Under the pieces are notes generated by a model. The model was not told the origin of the DNA, did not search any database, and saw nothing but the letters and a program-made list of their open reading frames with translations. Shown here in pieces: positions 34,047 to 41,786 of a stretch of DNA of 64,000 nucleotides; the first letter of the stretch is position 1; the number at the start of each line of letters is the position of its first letter. Source of the DNA: Martelella lutilitoris (GTDB lineage: Bacteria; Pseudomonadota; Alphaproteobacteria; Rhizobiales; Rhizobiaceae); NCBI RefSeq assembly GCF_016598595.1, contig NZ_CP066786.1:2317501-2381500 (forward strand). Direction: 5' to 3'. A program made the translations under genes and the position numbers.

Positions 34047-35051
34047 TCAGAGAGCTGCGGCGACCTTGTCGGCCACATCCTCCGGCAGCCAGGCCTTCCA
34101 GACCTCGGGATAGGTTTCGAGGAAATAACGGGCGCCGGCCTCATTGTCTGCGTCGTTCGCGCTCATGAAGGCCAGAACCTCGCTGACGGTGCCGTTGCTC
34201 CAGGAACGGTTGTTGAAATAGTCCATCAGGTCTTCGTGCTCAGTCACGAAAGCGCCGGAGACCAGGGTGTATACGGCTGATACGGGATAGGCGTTAAGCT
34301 TCGGATCGGCACAATCGGCAACGATCGTGCACCGGTCCCATTCCTGCTTGCTGAATTCGACGCCGAAGCTGAGCTTCACCATGTCATATTCACCGAGAAG
34401 CGCCGTCGGCGCCCAGTAGTAGCCAAGCCAGCCCTGCTGCGCCTCGAAGGCACGCGCGACGGAGGCATCGAGCGCTGCGCCCGACTGGGCCTCCGCCAGT
34501 TCAAACCCCTTGTCCGCGCCATCAAGCGCGCGAAAGAGATTGGCGGTCGAAACCCGGCACGCCCACCCCGCCGGACAGCTGAACACGGCGGGCTTGTCGC
34601 TGCCCTCGGCCGCGATGAACAGCTCTGGATGGCTGAGCGCCTGCTGAACGGTCGTGATTTCCGGATGCGCGTCGACGATGAATTTCGGGACCCACCAGCC
34701 CTGGACGCCGCCCTCGCTCAGAAGCGGCGCGCCGAAGGCGACGCGCTTTTCGGCGACGGCATGGTCAAGCGCCGGCGTCGCGCTCTCGAACCAGAATTCG
34801 GGAATGATCTCCGGCTCCCCGGTGACGATGATGCTGGCCACGGCGCTTCCGGTATCGCCGGGCACCATGTTCACCATGCAGTCAAATCCCTTTTCCAGGA
34901 TCAGCCGGTCCACCCAGGCGGCAAGCCCCGCCGACGACCAGTCGAGCTCGGCGATCGAAACCGCGCCGCAGCTTTCCCGCGCGTCCGCTCCTTCGGCAAG
35001 CAGAGCAAGGGCGCCAAAAAGAATGGAGGCGGTGGCGATGTGCGCATTCAT
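34047..35051 (-). CDS. Glycine betaine/proline-type ABC substrate-binding protein
   Basis: A 334-residue periplasmic binding protein of the OpuAC/ProX type. A signal peptide precedes the mature start around RESCGAVSIAELDWSSAGLAAWVDRLILEKGFDC. The middle has GWWVPKFIVDAHPEITTVQQAL and GWLGYYWAPTALLGEYDMVKL, where tryptophans and tyrosine are expected to form the aromatic cage for a quaternary amine. The N-terminal ATG at 35051 is chosen by the signal peptide. No permease or ATPase gene adjoins it, so this is an orphan receptor that must share a membrane complex encoded elsewhere; the ligand is inferred from family. Confidence 0.85.
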   Translation of the reverse strand: MNAHIATASILFGALALLAEGADARESCGAVSIAELDWSSAGLAAWVDRLILEKGFDCMVNMVPGDTGSAVASIIVTGEPEIIPEFWFESATPALDHAVAEKRVAFGAPLLSEGGVQGWWVPKFIVDAHPEITTVQQALSHPELFIAAEGSDKPAVFSCPAGWACRVSTANLFRALDGADKGFELAEAQSGAALDASVARAFEAQQGWLGYYWAPTALLGEYDMVKLSFGVEFSKQEWDRCTIVADCADPKLNAYPVSAVYTLVSGAFVTEHEDLMDYFNNRSWSNGTVSEVLAFMSANDADNEAGARYFLETYPEVWKAWLPEDVADKVAAAL

Positions 35052-35374
35052 GGCTGTTGGTCCATCCCCTCTCCGAGATTTCCGCCGTCCCCCGACCGGG
35101 CTGACCGCTGAAACCGGATCGAAATCGATTTTTGTCAAGAGTAGTGTCCGAAGGCTCAAATGACAAACACGGGCTTCGGCTTTTTTTGTGGCAGAGGGCG
35201 GAAAAGAATGCGTCTGCGCTAACCAAGCAGTAAGGTTCTGGCGCTAGAAAAAGGCGGCGGACGGTTGCGCGGCGACAAAGCCCCGACCTTTTTGAAGTTT
35301 CTGCGTGATCGGGGTGCCGTTAAAGGTACTGCGTATGCAGCCGCCGCGCGTTTTCTCCCGCCTCTCCTGCGGCA
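35052..35374. other. Intergenic region without a recognisable gene
   Basis: A 323-base gap between two minus-strand genes. It must carry the promoter of the binding-protein gene on its left side and the 3' end of the helicase transcript on its right. I see a short T-run after GGGCTTCGGC near 35170-35190 but no stem strong enough to call a terminator, and no repeat, RNA or operator that I can support. Confidence 0.4.
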
Positions 35375-36502
35375 TCAGGAAACGATCGTCAGCCTTTCGG
35401 CCGCGCGCGTGATCGCGGTGTAGAGCCAACGCTCTCGCGTATCCCGGAAGGCCCAGCTTTCATCGAACAGCACGACATTGTTCCACTGCGAGCCCTGCGC
35501 CTTGTGGACCGTCAGCGCGTAGCCATAGTCGAAGTCGTCATATCGTTTCTTGGTGGACCAGGGGATTTCCGTCTCGCTGTCCTCAAAGGCCGCCTTCAGG
35601 AGCTTGATCCTTGCCGCGCCGCGATCGGGATCGTCCTCTTCCGGGTTTACCAGAAGATTTATGCCCGGCTTCACCGTTTCCTTGGAGGCGGACATCACCT
35701 TCCACAGAGAGCCGTTGAGCAGCCCCTTGGCCGGGTCATTGCGCAGGCAGACCAGCTTGTCGCCGGCCTGCGGATAGACCTGCGAAAACCCCTTGAGCTC
35801 GCGAAGGCGCTGATTGTAGCGCCGACGCGTGCGATTGGTGCCGACGAGAACCTGATCGGCATCAAGCACCAGATCCTGGGTGACGTCGCGCTTGGTGATC
35901 ACCTTCGCCTGGCCGTAATCGCCGAGCGGGATTTCATCACCCTCGCGCACCCGCATAGCCAGATCGATAATCGGGTTGTCGCGCGCCTGGCGGTGGATCT
36001 CGGTCAAGAGATAATCGGGCTCGTGATTGGTGAAATAGCCGCCGCCGGAGACGGGCGGCAACTGCCCGGGATCGCCGAGCACCAGAACCGGCGTGCCAAA
36101 ACTGACGAGATCCTGACCGAGTTTTTCGTCGACCATCGAACATTCGTCGATGATGATCAGAGCCGCCTTGGCGAGCGGGCTCTGCCGGTTGATCGAGAAC
36201 ATTGGCGCCACCGAGGTCTTTCCGGTCTCCTCGTCCTCGATCATCTCCTCGCCCTTGGGCCGGTAGATCAGCGAATGGATGGTGCGCGCGTTGCTGGCCC
36301 CGCGCGAACGCAGCACCTGTGCGGCCTTGCCGGTGAAGGCGGCAAACAGCACCTCGCCGTCGACATGTTCGGCAAAATAGCGCGCAAGCGTGGTCTTGCC
36401 GGTTCCGGCAAAGCCGAACAACCGGAACACCGGCGACCGGCCTTCCTTCAGCCAGCGCGAAACAGCCTTGAGCGCCTCATCCTGTTGCGGTGAAAACTCC
36501 AT
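35375..36502 (-). CDS. RecD-like ATP-dependent helicase (AAA_30/UvrD_C_2)
   Basis: A 375-residue superfamily 1 helicase. The Walker A motif RLFGFAGTGKTTLARYF lies at about 27-43, Walker B is ALIIIDECSMVDE, LVLGDPGQLPPVSGGGYF is motif III-like, and the C-terminal UvrD_C_2 block ALTVHKAQGSQWNNVVLFDESWAF plus LYTAITRAAERLTIV is clear. Compared with RecD2 it lacks the long N-terminal region, so it resembles the short exonuclease-V-alpha-like helicases common in Hyphomicrobiales. I chose ATG 36502 (MEFSPQQDEAL). No recB or recC homologue lies nearby; the cellular role is not known to me. Confidence 0.88.
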   Translation of the reverse strand: MEFSPQQDEALKAVSRWLKEGRSPVFRLFGFAGTGKTTLARYFAEHVDGEVLFAAFTGKAAQVLRSRGASNARTIHSLIYRPKGEEMIEDEETGKTSVAPMFSINRQSPLAKAALIIIDECSMVDEKLGQDLVSFGTPVLVLGDPGQLPPVSGGGYFTNHEPDYLLTEIHRQARDNPIIDLAMRVREGDEIPLGDYGQAKVITKRDVTQDLVLDADQVLVGTNRTRRRYNQRLRELKGFSQVYPQAGDKLVCLRNDPAKGLLNGSLWKVMSASKETVKPGINLLVNPEEDDPDRGAARIKLLKAAFEDSETEIPWSTKKRYDDFDYGYALTVHKAQGSQWNNVVLFDESWAFRDTRERWLYTAITRAAERLTIVS

Positions 36503-36644
36503 GGCCGTGACTTGGCAGGATTCGCCGCGGCGGGGCAACAAAAAAACTTGCCCCCTCTTGGAATAAAACAGGGGGCCGACGTGTCTATGGGGTGAACGCG
36601 TCATTTCGAACCCCGACGCGATGAACCGAAACGGACTGAAAGAC

Positions 36645-37031
36645 ATGATCAGGAAAGCATCCATTCTTGCCGCCGCCGCGCTGATTGCCGTGGCCGGCGC
36701 CGCCTTTGCCGGCACCACCACCTTCCGCACCGTCGACACCTATGACGGTCAGGTTTTGGCCGCGCAGAACGGTCACACGCTCTACACCTATGACAAGGAC
36801 GCAAGGGACGTATCCGCCTGCTACGGTAGCTGCGCGACCGATTGGCCGCCATATATCGCCAACCCAACCGCGCAACCTTTTGCAAATTTCTCGTTTGTGG
36901 TGCGCAAGGATGGGCAGAAACAGTGGGCTCTGAATGGCGAACCTCTCTATTTGCGGGCAAATGACAAGAAGCCCGGCGACGTTACCGGCGCAAACGTCAG
37001 CAATCTCTGGCAGGTCGCGCGCCCGGCCTGA
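36645..37031 (+). CDS. Secreted repeat protein of the COG4315/PF03640 family
   Basis: A 128-residue exported protein. The signal peptide MIRKASILAAAALIAVAGAAFAG is followed by two family repeats: GQVLAAQNGHTLYTYDKDARDVSACYGSCATDWPPY and a degenerate second copy ending QWALNGEPLYLRANDKKPGDVTGANVSNLWQVARP. Two cysteines in SACYGSCATDWPP may form a disulfide. These proteins are often encoded beside ECF sigma factors, as here. ATG 36645 gives the cleaner signal peptide; an ATG at 36621 is possible. The function is unknown. Confidence 0.85.
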   Translation: MIRKASILAAAALIAVAGAAFAGTTTFRTVDTYDGQVLAAQNGHTLYTYDKDARDVSACYGSCATDWPPYIANPTAQPFANFSFVVRKDGQKQWALNGEPLYLRANDKKPGDVTGANVSNLWQVARPA

Positions 37032-38193
37032 CCCCAAACCGGCGCGGCGACGCGATGCCGCCGCGCCCGAACGCCTGTTCGAAACGGAGCTGCGGCGCTG
37101 CCTTCCGCAACTCGGCCGCATGGCGCAGAGCCTGGCCGGCTCCGGCGAAGATGGCGCGGACCTGCTGCAGGACACGATCGAACGCGCGCTCTCCCACAGG
37201 GCGCAATGGCATGGCGACAATCTCGCCGGATGGCTCTATGCGATCATGGTGCATATCAACGCCAACCACTTCCGCCACCGCAACACGCTGTCCTTCGTCG
37301 AAATCGATGCGGCCGAGGAATTGCCGGACGACCATGCCGACGAAGATGTCGAAATCGACCGGCTGAGACTTGCCGATGCGCTCGACGCTTTGCCGCCGGC
37401 TGCCCGCGATATCGTCGTGATGTGCGACCTTGAAGGGCTCACCTATGTGGAAATCGCAGAACGCCTGAACGTGCCGGCAGGCACGGTCATGTCGCGCCTG
37501 TCACGCGCGCGCCATCGCCTTGCGGCCCACTTTGCAGGAGGTGAAGCCTCACCGCAGCATCGGCCAGAGGCTTGCCACCAGCACCAGAGCCATGACGATA
37601 TTGAACCATTTGAGCCGATCGCCGTAGGAAAGCCAATGCCTGAGCCCCGAGCCGAAGCCGGCCCAGAGCGAAATGCTGGGGATCGTGATCAGCCCGAACA
37701 CGACCGCGACGATCGCGACGGAGCGGGCATAATCGGCGGGATCGGTAAAGACGGACATGGCCGTCAGCGCCATGATCCAGCCCTTCGGGTTGACCCACTG
37801 GAAACCGACCGCCTGAATGAAGGTGAGCGGCCTGCCGGTCGTCGCCTCGCCGGAAGCCATCTTCCGCGTCGTGCCGATTTTCCAGGCAATCCAGAGAAGA
37901 TAGAGAGCGCCGGCAACCTTCGCGAAAACAAGGATGGGCGGAAAGGCGGTGATGACAGCACCCAGACCGGCGCCCACGCCGGCCATCAGAATGGCGAAAC
38001 CCGCAACGACGCCGGATATGTGCGGCAGCGTCCGCAAAAAGCCGAAATTCACCGTCGAGGCGAAGACCATCATATTGTTCGGGCCTGGCGTGATCGATGC
38101 CGCAAGCGCGAAGCCGAGCAATGCCAGAAGCGTGTCATGCGTCATCGCCATGCCCTTCTTGTCTCAAGCACATGCCGCAGCGGCGGACCCTGA
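36961..38193 (+). CDS. ECF sigma factor with abnormal C-terminal read-through
   Basis: Codons from about 37065 to 37545 encode an ECF sigma factor: region 2 (ETELRRCLPQLGRMAQSLAGSGEDGADLLQDTIERAL) and region 4 (LPPAARDIVVMCDLEGLTYVEIAERLNVPAGTVMSRLSRARHRLAAHFAG). The start is uncertain; the nearest in-frame ATG that spares region 2 is 36961, inside the preceding gene, and no ATG, GTG or TTG lies nearer. The frame has no stop after the sigma homology and runs about 215 codons antisense through the lysE gene. A perfect GGAGGTGA (37537-37544) sits at the end of the sigma homology, like the ribosome-binding site of a lost downstream partner. I think the 3' end of the locus was remodelled; activity is doubtful. 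Confidence 0.6.
   Translation: MTRSPATLPAQTSAISGRSRARPDPKPARRRDAAAPERLFETELRRCLPQLGRMAQSLAGSGEDGADLLQDTIERALSHRAQWHGDNLAGWLYAIMVHINANHFRHRNTLSFVEIDAAEELPDDHADEDVEIDRLRLADALDALPPAARDIVVMCDLEGLTYVEIAERLNVPAGTVMSRLSRARHRLAAHFAGGEASPQHRPEACHQHQSHDDIEPFEPIAVGKPMPEPRAEAGPERNAGDRDQPEHDRDDRDGAGIIGGIGKDGHGRQRHDPALRVDPLETDRLNEGERPAGRRLAGSHLPRRADFPGNPEKIESAGNLRENKDGRKGGDDSTQTGAHAGHQNGETRNDAGYVRQRPQKAEIHRRGEDHHIVRAWRDRCRKREAEQCQKRVMRHRHALLVSSTCRSGGP
37549..38151 (-). CDS. LysE-family exporter
   Basis: A 200-residue membrane protein with six hydrophobic segments. GFALAASITPGPNNMMVFASTVNFGF is the LysE/RhtB family N-terminus (the P-G-P-N motif is complete), followed by GVVAGFAILMAGVGAGLGA and IQAVGFQWVNPKGWIMALTAMSVF, a standard block in the family. 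Such proteins export amino acids or their derivatives. It is encoded opposite and over the read-through tail of the ECF sigma frame, and the codon pattern leaves no doubt that this strand is the real gene here. The ATG at 38151 is used; 38145 is an alternative. Confidence 0.9.
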   Translation of the reverse strand: MAMTHDTLLALLGFALAASITPGPNNMMVFASTVNFGFLRTLPHISGVVAGFAILMAGVGAGLGAVITAFPPILVFAKVAGALYLLWIAWKIGTTRKMASGEATTGRPLTFIQAVGFQWVNPKGWIMALTAMSVFTDPADYARSVAIVAVVFGLITIPSISLWAGFGSGLRHWLSYGDRLKWFNIVMALVLVASLWPMLR

Positions 38194-38234
38194 TCCGGCA
38201 GGACCGGGGCGAGCATCTCCTCGCCCCTTTGTCC

Positions 38235-38807
38235 TCACATGCCCTGCGGACCGCGGTTCATCGAGGCCGGACCCGTGCGGCAGATCTCGACAAGGCCGAG
38301 CGGTCGCATGATCGAGATGAACTGATCGACCTTGGAGACTTTGCCCGTCAGTTCGAACAGGAAATGTTCGACCGAGGCATCCACCACCTTGGCTTCAAAC
38401 GCATCGGCAAGCCGCAGCGCTTCCTGACGCTGGTCGCCATTGCCGACAACCTTGACCAGCGCCACCTCGCGCTCGACCGGCGGGGCAATGCCCAGTTCGC
38501 GGGCGCGCACCGAAAGATCGACCACCTTGTGCACAGGCACCTGCCGGTCGAGCTGCGCCTTGATCTGCTCCAGCACGTCGGGCGTGCCCTTGGTGACGAT
38601 GGTGATGCGCGACAGATGCGCCTCGTGCTCGGTCTCCGAAACCGTCAGGCTTTCGATATTGTAGCCGCGACCGGAGAAGAGGCCGATGACGCGGGCAAGG
38701 ACGCCCGGCTCGTTGGCGACGACCACGGACAGCGTGTGGCGCTCCGGCGGCGCGGTGGGGCTCGAGATGAAATAGGCTGAACCGGTCGGCTGTAGTTTGG
38801 CGTTCAT
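38235..38807 (-). CDS. ilvH: Acetolactate synthase small (regulatory) subunit
   Basis: A 190-residue regulatory subunit of acetohydroxyacid synthase, which conveys valine feedback inhibition and raises activity of the large subunit. The N-terminal ACT domain shows RHTLSVVVANEPGVLARVIGLFSGRGYNIESLTV, and a second domain follows after KIKAQLDRQVPVHKVVDL-type residues with LALRLADAFEAKVVDAS later. It starts 22 bases after the large subunit gene and is under the same attenuator upstream of ilvB. Length agrees with rhizobial IlvH proteins. Confidence 0.95.
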   Translation of the reverse strand: MNAKLQPTGSAYFISSPTAPPERHTLSVVVANEPGVLARVIGLFSGRGYNIESLTVSETEHEAHLSRITIVTKGTPDVLEQIKAQLDRQVPVHKVVDLSVRARELGIAPPVEREVALVKVVGNGDQRQEALRLADAFEAKVVDASVEHFLFELTGKVSKVDQFISIMRPLGLVEICRTGPASMNRGPQGM

Positions 38808-38828
38808 TGTTTCAAACCTTTCTCAAGC

Positions 38829-40607
38829 TCAGACGAGCTGACGGCCCTTGGCATCGATGGCGGTGGCGACGGCTTCGTCATTGGCCTCGTCCGGCAGAAG
38901 CATATCGTTGTGCGCCCTGCCCGACGGGATCATCGGGAAGCAATTGGCGAGATTGGCGACGCGGCAGTCGAAGATCACCGGTTTGGGACTGTCGATCATC
39001 CGCTGGATCGCCTCATCCAGGTCGTCCGGATTATCGCAATAGATCCCTTCAGCGCCGTAAGCTTCCGCCAGCTTGACGAAATCGGGCATCGCCTCGGTAT
39101 AGGAGTGCGACAACCGGTTGCCGTGGAGCAGTTGCTGCCACTGGCGGACCATGCCCATATACTGGTTGTTCATGATGAATATCTTGATCGGCGCATTGTG
39201 CTGGATCGCCGCCGACATCTCCTGAATGCACATCTGGATCGAGGCATCGCCGGCGACATCGATGACGAGCGCTTCCGGATGCGCGATCTGGACGCCAAGG
39301 GCTGCCGGCAGGCCGTAACCCATCGTGCCGAGACCGCCCGACGTCATCCAGCGCTTCGGCTCCTCGAAATCGAAGAACTGCGCCGCCCACATCTGATGCT
39401 GGCCGACTTCGGTGGTGATGTAGAAATCCCGGCCCTTGACCGCCGCGTTCAGCCGCTCCAGCGCATATTGCGGCATGATCACGTCCTTGTTGGGCGTGTA
39501 GGCGAAACAGTCGCGCCCGCGCCAGCGCTCGATATTGCCCCACCAGTCATCGAGCGACGGTTTTTCCGCCGGCAGCGCGCGCCAGGCGCGAACCATCTCT
39601 TCGAGAACATGAGCGACATCGCCGAGGATCGGGACGTCGACATGGATGGTCTTGTTGATCGAGGACGGGTCGATATCAATGTGGATCTTGGTCGAGTTCG
39701 GCGAGAAGGCGTCGACGCGGCCGGTAATGCGGTCATCGAAACGCGCGCCGATACAGACCATGACGTCGCAGTCATGCATGGCCATATTGGCCTCGTAGGA
39801 CCCGTGCATGCCCAGCATGCCGAGCCAGTTCTTGCCCGAGGCCGGATAGCAGCCGAGACCCATCAGCGTCGAGGTGATCGGGAAATCGGTGAGGCTGACC
39901 AGTTCGCGCAGCAGCCGCGTGGCGTCGTCGCCGGAATTGACGACGCCGCCGCCGGTGTAGAGGATCGGGCGCTTCGCCTTGGCCATCAGCTCGACCGCCG
40001 TGCGGATCGCATCGGCATTGCCGTTGACCTCCGGACGATAGCTCTCGCGGATCGGATGGCCTTCGAGCGGCGTGTAACGGCCCTTGGCAAACTGCACGTC
40101 CTTCGGGACATCGACGACGACGGGGCCGGGACGACCGCTCTGGGCAATGCGGAAGGCCTCATGGATGACATTGGCGAGGTCGTTCACGTCCTTGACCAGC
40201 CAGTTATATTTGGTGCAGGGCCGGGTAATGCCGACGGTGTCGCACTCCTGAAACGCATCCGAGCCGATCAGCGTCGTCGGAACCTGGCCGGAAATGCAGA
40301 CCAGCGGAACGGAATCCATCAGAGCATCCTGCAGCGGCGTGACCGCATTGGTCGCGCCCGGGCCGGAGGTGACCAGCATGACGCCGACCTTGCCGGTGGA
40401 GCGGGCATAGCCCTCGGCCGCATGGCCCGCGCCCTGCTCGTGACGCACAAGCACATGGGCGATCTCGTCCTGCTGAAAGATTTCGTCATAGATCGGCAGC
40501 ACGGCGCCGCCGGGATATCCGAAGATATGTTCAACCCCATTTTCTTTCAGCGCCTGCAAAACGATCTCGGCGCCTGTCATCAAGTTGTCCGTCGCGGTCA
40601 TCGTCAT
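38829..40607 (-). CDS. ilvB: Acetolactate synthase large (catalytic) subunit
   Basis: A 592-residue thiamine-diphosphate enzyme that makes acetolactate and acetohydroxybutyrate in valine, leucine and isoleucine synthesis. The N-terminal domain has IFGYPGGAVLPIYD and VRHEQGAGHAAEGYAR, with the glutamate that activates the cofactor; the middle domain binds FAD (SSINKTIHVDVPILGD region); the C-terminal domain has GDASIQMCIQEMSAA and NNQYMGMVRQWQ, the magnesium/ThDP motif. The ATG at 40607 is preceded by an attenuator leader, so expression should respond to branched-chain aminoacyl-tRNA levels. ilvH follows. Confidence 0.97.
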   Translation of the reverse strand: MTMTATDNLMTGAEIVLQALKENGVEHIFGYPGGAVLPIYDEIFQQDEIAHVLVRHEQGAGHAAEGYARSTGKVGVMLVTSGPGATNAVTPLQDALMDSVPLVCISGQVPTTLIGSDAFQECDTVGITRPCTKYNWLVKDVNDLANVIHEAFRIAQSGRPGPVVVDVPKDVQFAKGRYTPLEGHPIRESYRPEVNGNADAIRTAVELMAKAKRPILYTGGGVVNSGDDATRLLRELVSLTDFPITSTLMGLGCYPASGKNWLGMLGMHGSYEANMAMHDCDVMVCIGARFDDRITGRVDAFSPNSTKIHIDIDPSSINKTIHVDVPILGDVAHVLEEMVRAWRALPAEKPSLDDWWGNIERWRGRDCFAYTPNKDVIMPQYALERLNAAVKGRDFYITTEVGQHQMWAAQFFDFEEPKRWMTSGGLGTMGYGLPAALGVQIAHPEALVIDVAGDASIQMCIQEMSAAIQHNAPIKIFIMNNQYMGMVRQWQQLLHGNRLSHSYTEAMPDFVKLAEAYGAEGIYCDNPDDLDEAIQRMIDSPKPVIFDCRVANLANCFPMIPSGRAHNDMLLPDEANDEAVATAIDAKGRQLV

Positions 40608-40653
40608 TTTTCCGTTTCGATGGTCTCTAGGTGTTTGCGTTCCTACCGGGCAT

Positions 40654-40678
40654 AAAAAAAGGCCCCTTCAAGGAGCCT
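40654..40678 (-). terminator. Attenuator terminator upstream of ilvB
   Basis: On the minus strand AGGCTCC pairs with GGGGCCT across a TTGAA loop (one G-U pair) and is followed at once by seven T residues. It lies between the ilv leader peptide and ilvB, so it can stop transcription before the structural genes when the leader is translated without pausing. Confidence 0.9.
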
Positions 40679-40682
40679 GTCG

Positions 40683-40734
40683 TCGCGCATGGGTGGCTTA
40701 TGCCGGATGGTTACACCATCCTGCCCATGCGCGA
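40683..40734 (-). promoter_or_regulatory. Long leader hairpin of the ilv attenuator
   Basis: TCGCGCATGGG (40683-40693 on the plus strand) is perfectly complementary to CCCATGCGCGA (40724-40734), and inside it GGATGG (40705-40710) pairs with CCATCC (40716-40721). This nested stem overlaps the last third of the leader peptide frame. A ribosome stalled at the Leu-Leu-Ile-Val-Val codons just before it would change its folding and so choose between the terminator and read-through. Confidence 0.8.
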
Positions 40735-40767
40735 TCCCACCACAATAAGAAGTTCTTTCATAGCCAT
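40711..40767 (-). CDS. ilvL: ilv leader peptide (attenuator)
   Basis: An 18-codon frame encoding MAMKELLIVVGSRMGRMV, ending in TAA at 40711-40713. The run Leu-Leu-Ile-Val-Val matches exactly the three amino acids made by the pathway controlled by ilvBH, as expected for ribosome-mediated attenuation. The ATG lies only 6 bases after a -10 box, so the message probably begins at or next to the ATG (a leaderless leader), as is known for trpL in rhizobia. A long hairpin and a T-tailed terminator follow before ilvB. Confidence 0.88.
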   Translation of the reverse strand: MAMKELLIVVGSRMGRMV

Positions 40768-40773
40768 GCTTGG

Positions 40774-40802
40774 CTGATAGCCCGTCTTGCCGCATCAGTC
40801 AA
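40774..40802 (-). promoter_or_regulatory. Promoter of the ilvL-ilvB-ilvH operon
   Basis: On the minus strand TTGACT (40797-40802) and TATCAG (40774-40779) are separated by exactly 17 bases. The base 7 positions after the -10 is the A of the leader ATG (40767), which predicts a leaderless transcript. Confidence 0.8.
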
Positions 40803-40880
40803 CGCGCGAGTGCAAGAAAAATAGCCAAACGGGCGATCGAGTGAAATTAAATTAGGCAGATATGGCGGTGCCCGCCGAGG

Positions 40881-41786
40881 CTAAAGCGCTGCGGGATCGA
40901 GCCTTTTCCAGTCATCGCCCATCTGGTTGCGAAACCAGGTCATCTGCCGCTTGGCATACTGCCGGGTTGCGGCACTCGCCCGATCGATGACGGTTTCACG
41001 GTCCATCTCTCCCTTGAGCATCGCAGCGATCTCGCGCACGCCGATTGCCCGCATCACCGGCATTTCGGGGGCAAGGTCAAGGGCCAGCAACGAGCGCACC
41101 TCCTCAACCGCTCCCTCGTCCAGCATGGCGGAAAAGCGCGTATTGATGCGCTGATGCAGAACAGCGCGCTCCGGCAGAATGACCACCTTCTCCGCCGCGT
41201 CCGAAGGGATCAGCGGCCGCGGCGTCTCCGCCTGATAATCCGCGATCGATCGCCCGGATGCCTCCTTGACTTCAAGCGCGCGCACGATCCGCTGCCCGTC
41301 GGCAGGCTCCAGCCGCGCCGCCATGACCGGGTCACGGTCGGCCAGAACATGATGGAGCGCTTCGGAACCCTCTTCGGCCAGCGCCCGCCGCCAATGCGCA
41401 CGGATATCCGACGGGACATTCGGCATTTCGGCAAGCCCCTCGGTCAGGGCCTTGAAATAGAGCCCCGTGCCGCCGACGAAAACAGGTACCCGCCCCTCGC
41501 TCTCGAGCCGGTCGACGAGCGCAGCCGCTTCTCTCAGCCATGCGCCGGTGGAATAGTCGGTCCCGGCGGCGACATGCCCATAGAGAAAATGGTCGATGCC
41601 GGCCATGTCTTCGCCCGAAGGACGGGCCGTCAAAACCCGCAACGTGTCATAGACCTGCATGCTGTCGGCATTGATCACGACGCCGCCGGTCGCGCGCGCG
41701 CGGCCAAGCGCATAAGCGGACTTGCCGCCCGCCGTCGGCCCGGTTATCAGAACCGCACGCCATTTTTTACCCGAGGAATTCGCCAT
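40881..41786 (-). CDS. miaA: tRNA dimethylallyltransferase
   Basis: A 301-residue enzyme that adds a dimethylallyl group to A37 of tRNAs reading codons starting with U. The P-loop is LITGPTAGGKSAYALG, then VVINADSMQVYDTLRVLTARP is the family hallmark, VFVGGTGLYFKALTEGL binds substrate, DGQRIVRALEVKEASGRSI follows, and AIGVREIAAMLKGE plus ATRQYAKRQMTWFRNQ complete it. The start ATG (41786) shares two bases with the divergent serB ATG (41785), the palindrome CCATGG serving both; so miaA must use a weak ribosome-binding site (ACGAGAA) located inside the serB coding sequence. Confidence 0.95.
   Translation of the reverse strand: MANSSGKKWRAVLITGPTAGGKSAYALGRARATGGVVINADSMQVYDTLRVLTARPSGEDMAGIDHFLYGHVAAGTDYSTGAWLREAAALVDRLESEGRVPVFVGGTGLYFKALTEGLAEMPNVPSDIRAHWRRALAEEGSEALHHVLADRDPVMAARLEPADGQRIVRALEVKEASGRSIADYQAETPRPLIPSDAAEKVVILPERAVLHQRINTRFSAMLDEGAVEEVRSLLALDLAPEMPVMRAIGVREIAAMLKGEMDRETVIDRASAATRQYAKRQMTWFRNQMGDDWKRLDPAAL

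Noticed and set aside
35160..35200. A rho-independent terminator near GGGCTTCGGCTTTTTTT.
   Set aside because: The stem has only about three pairs around the TTCG loop and no convincing extension, so I do not call it.
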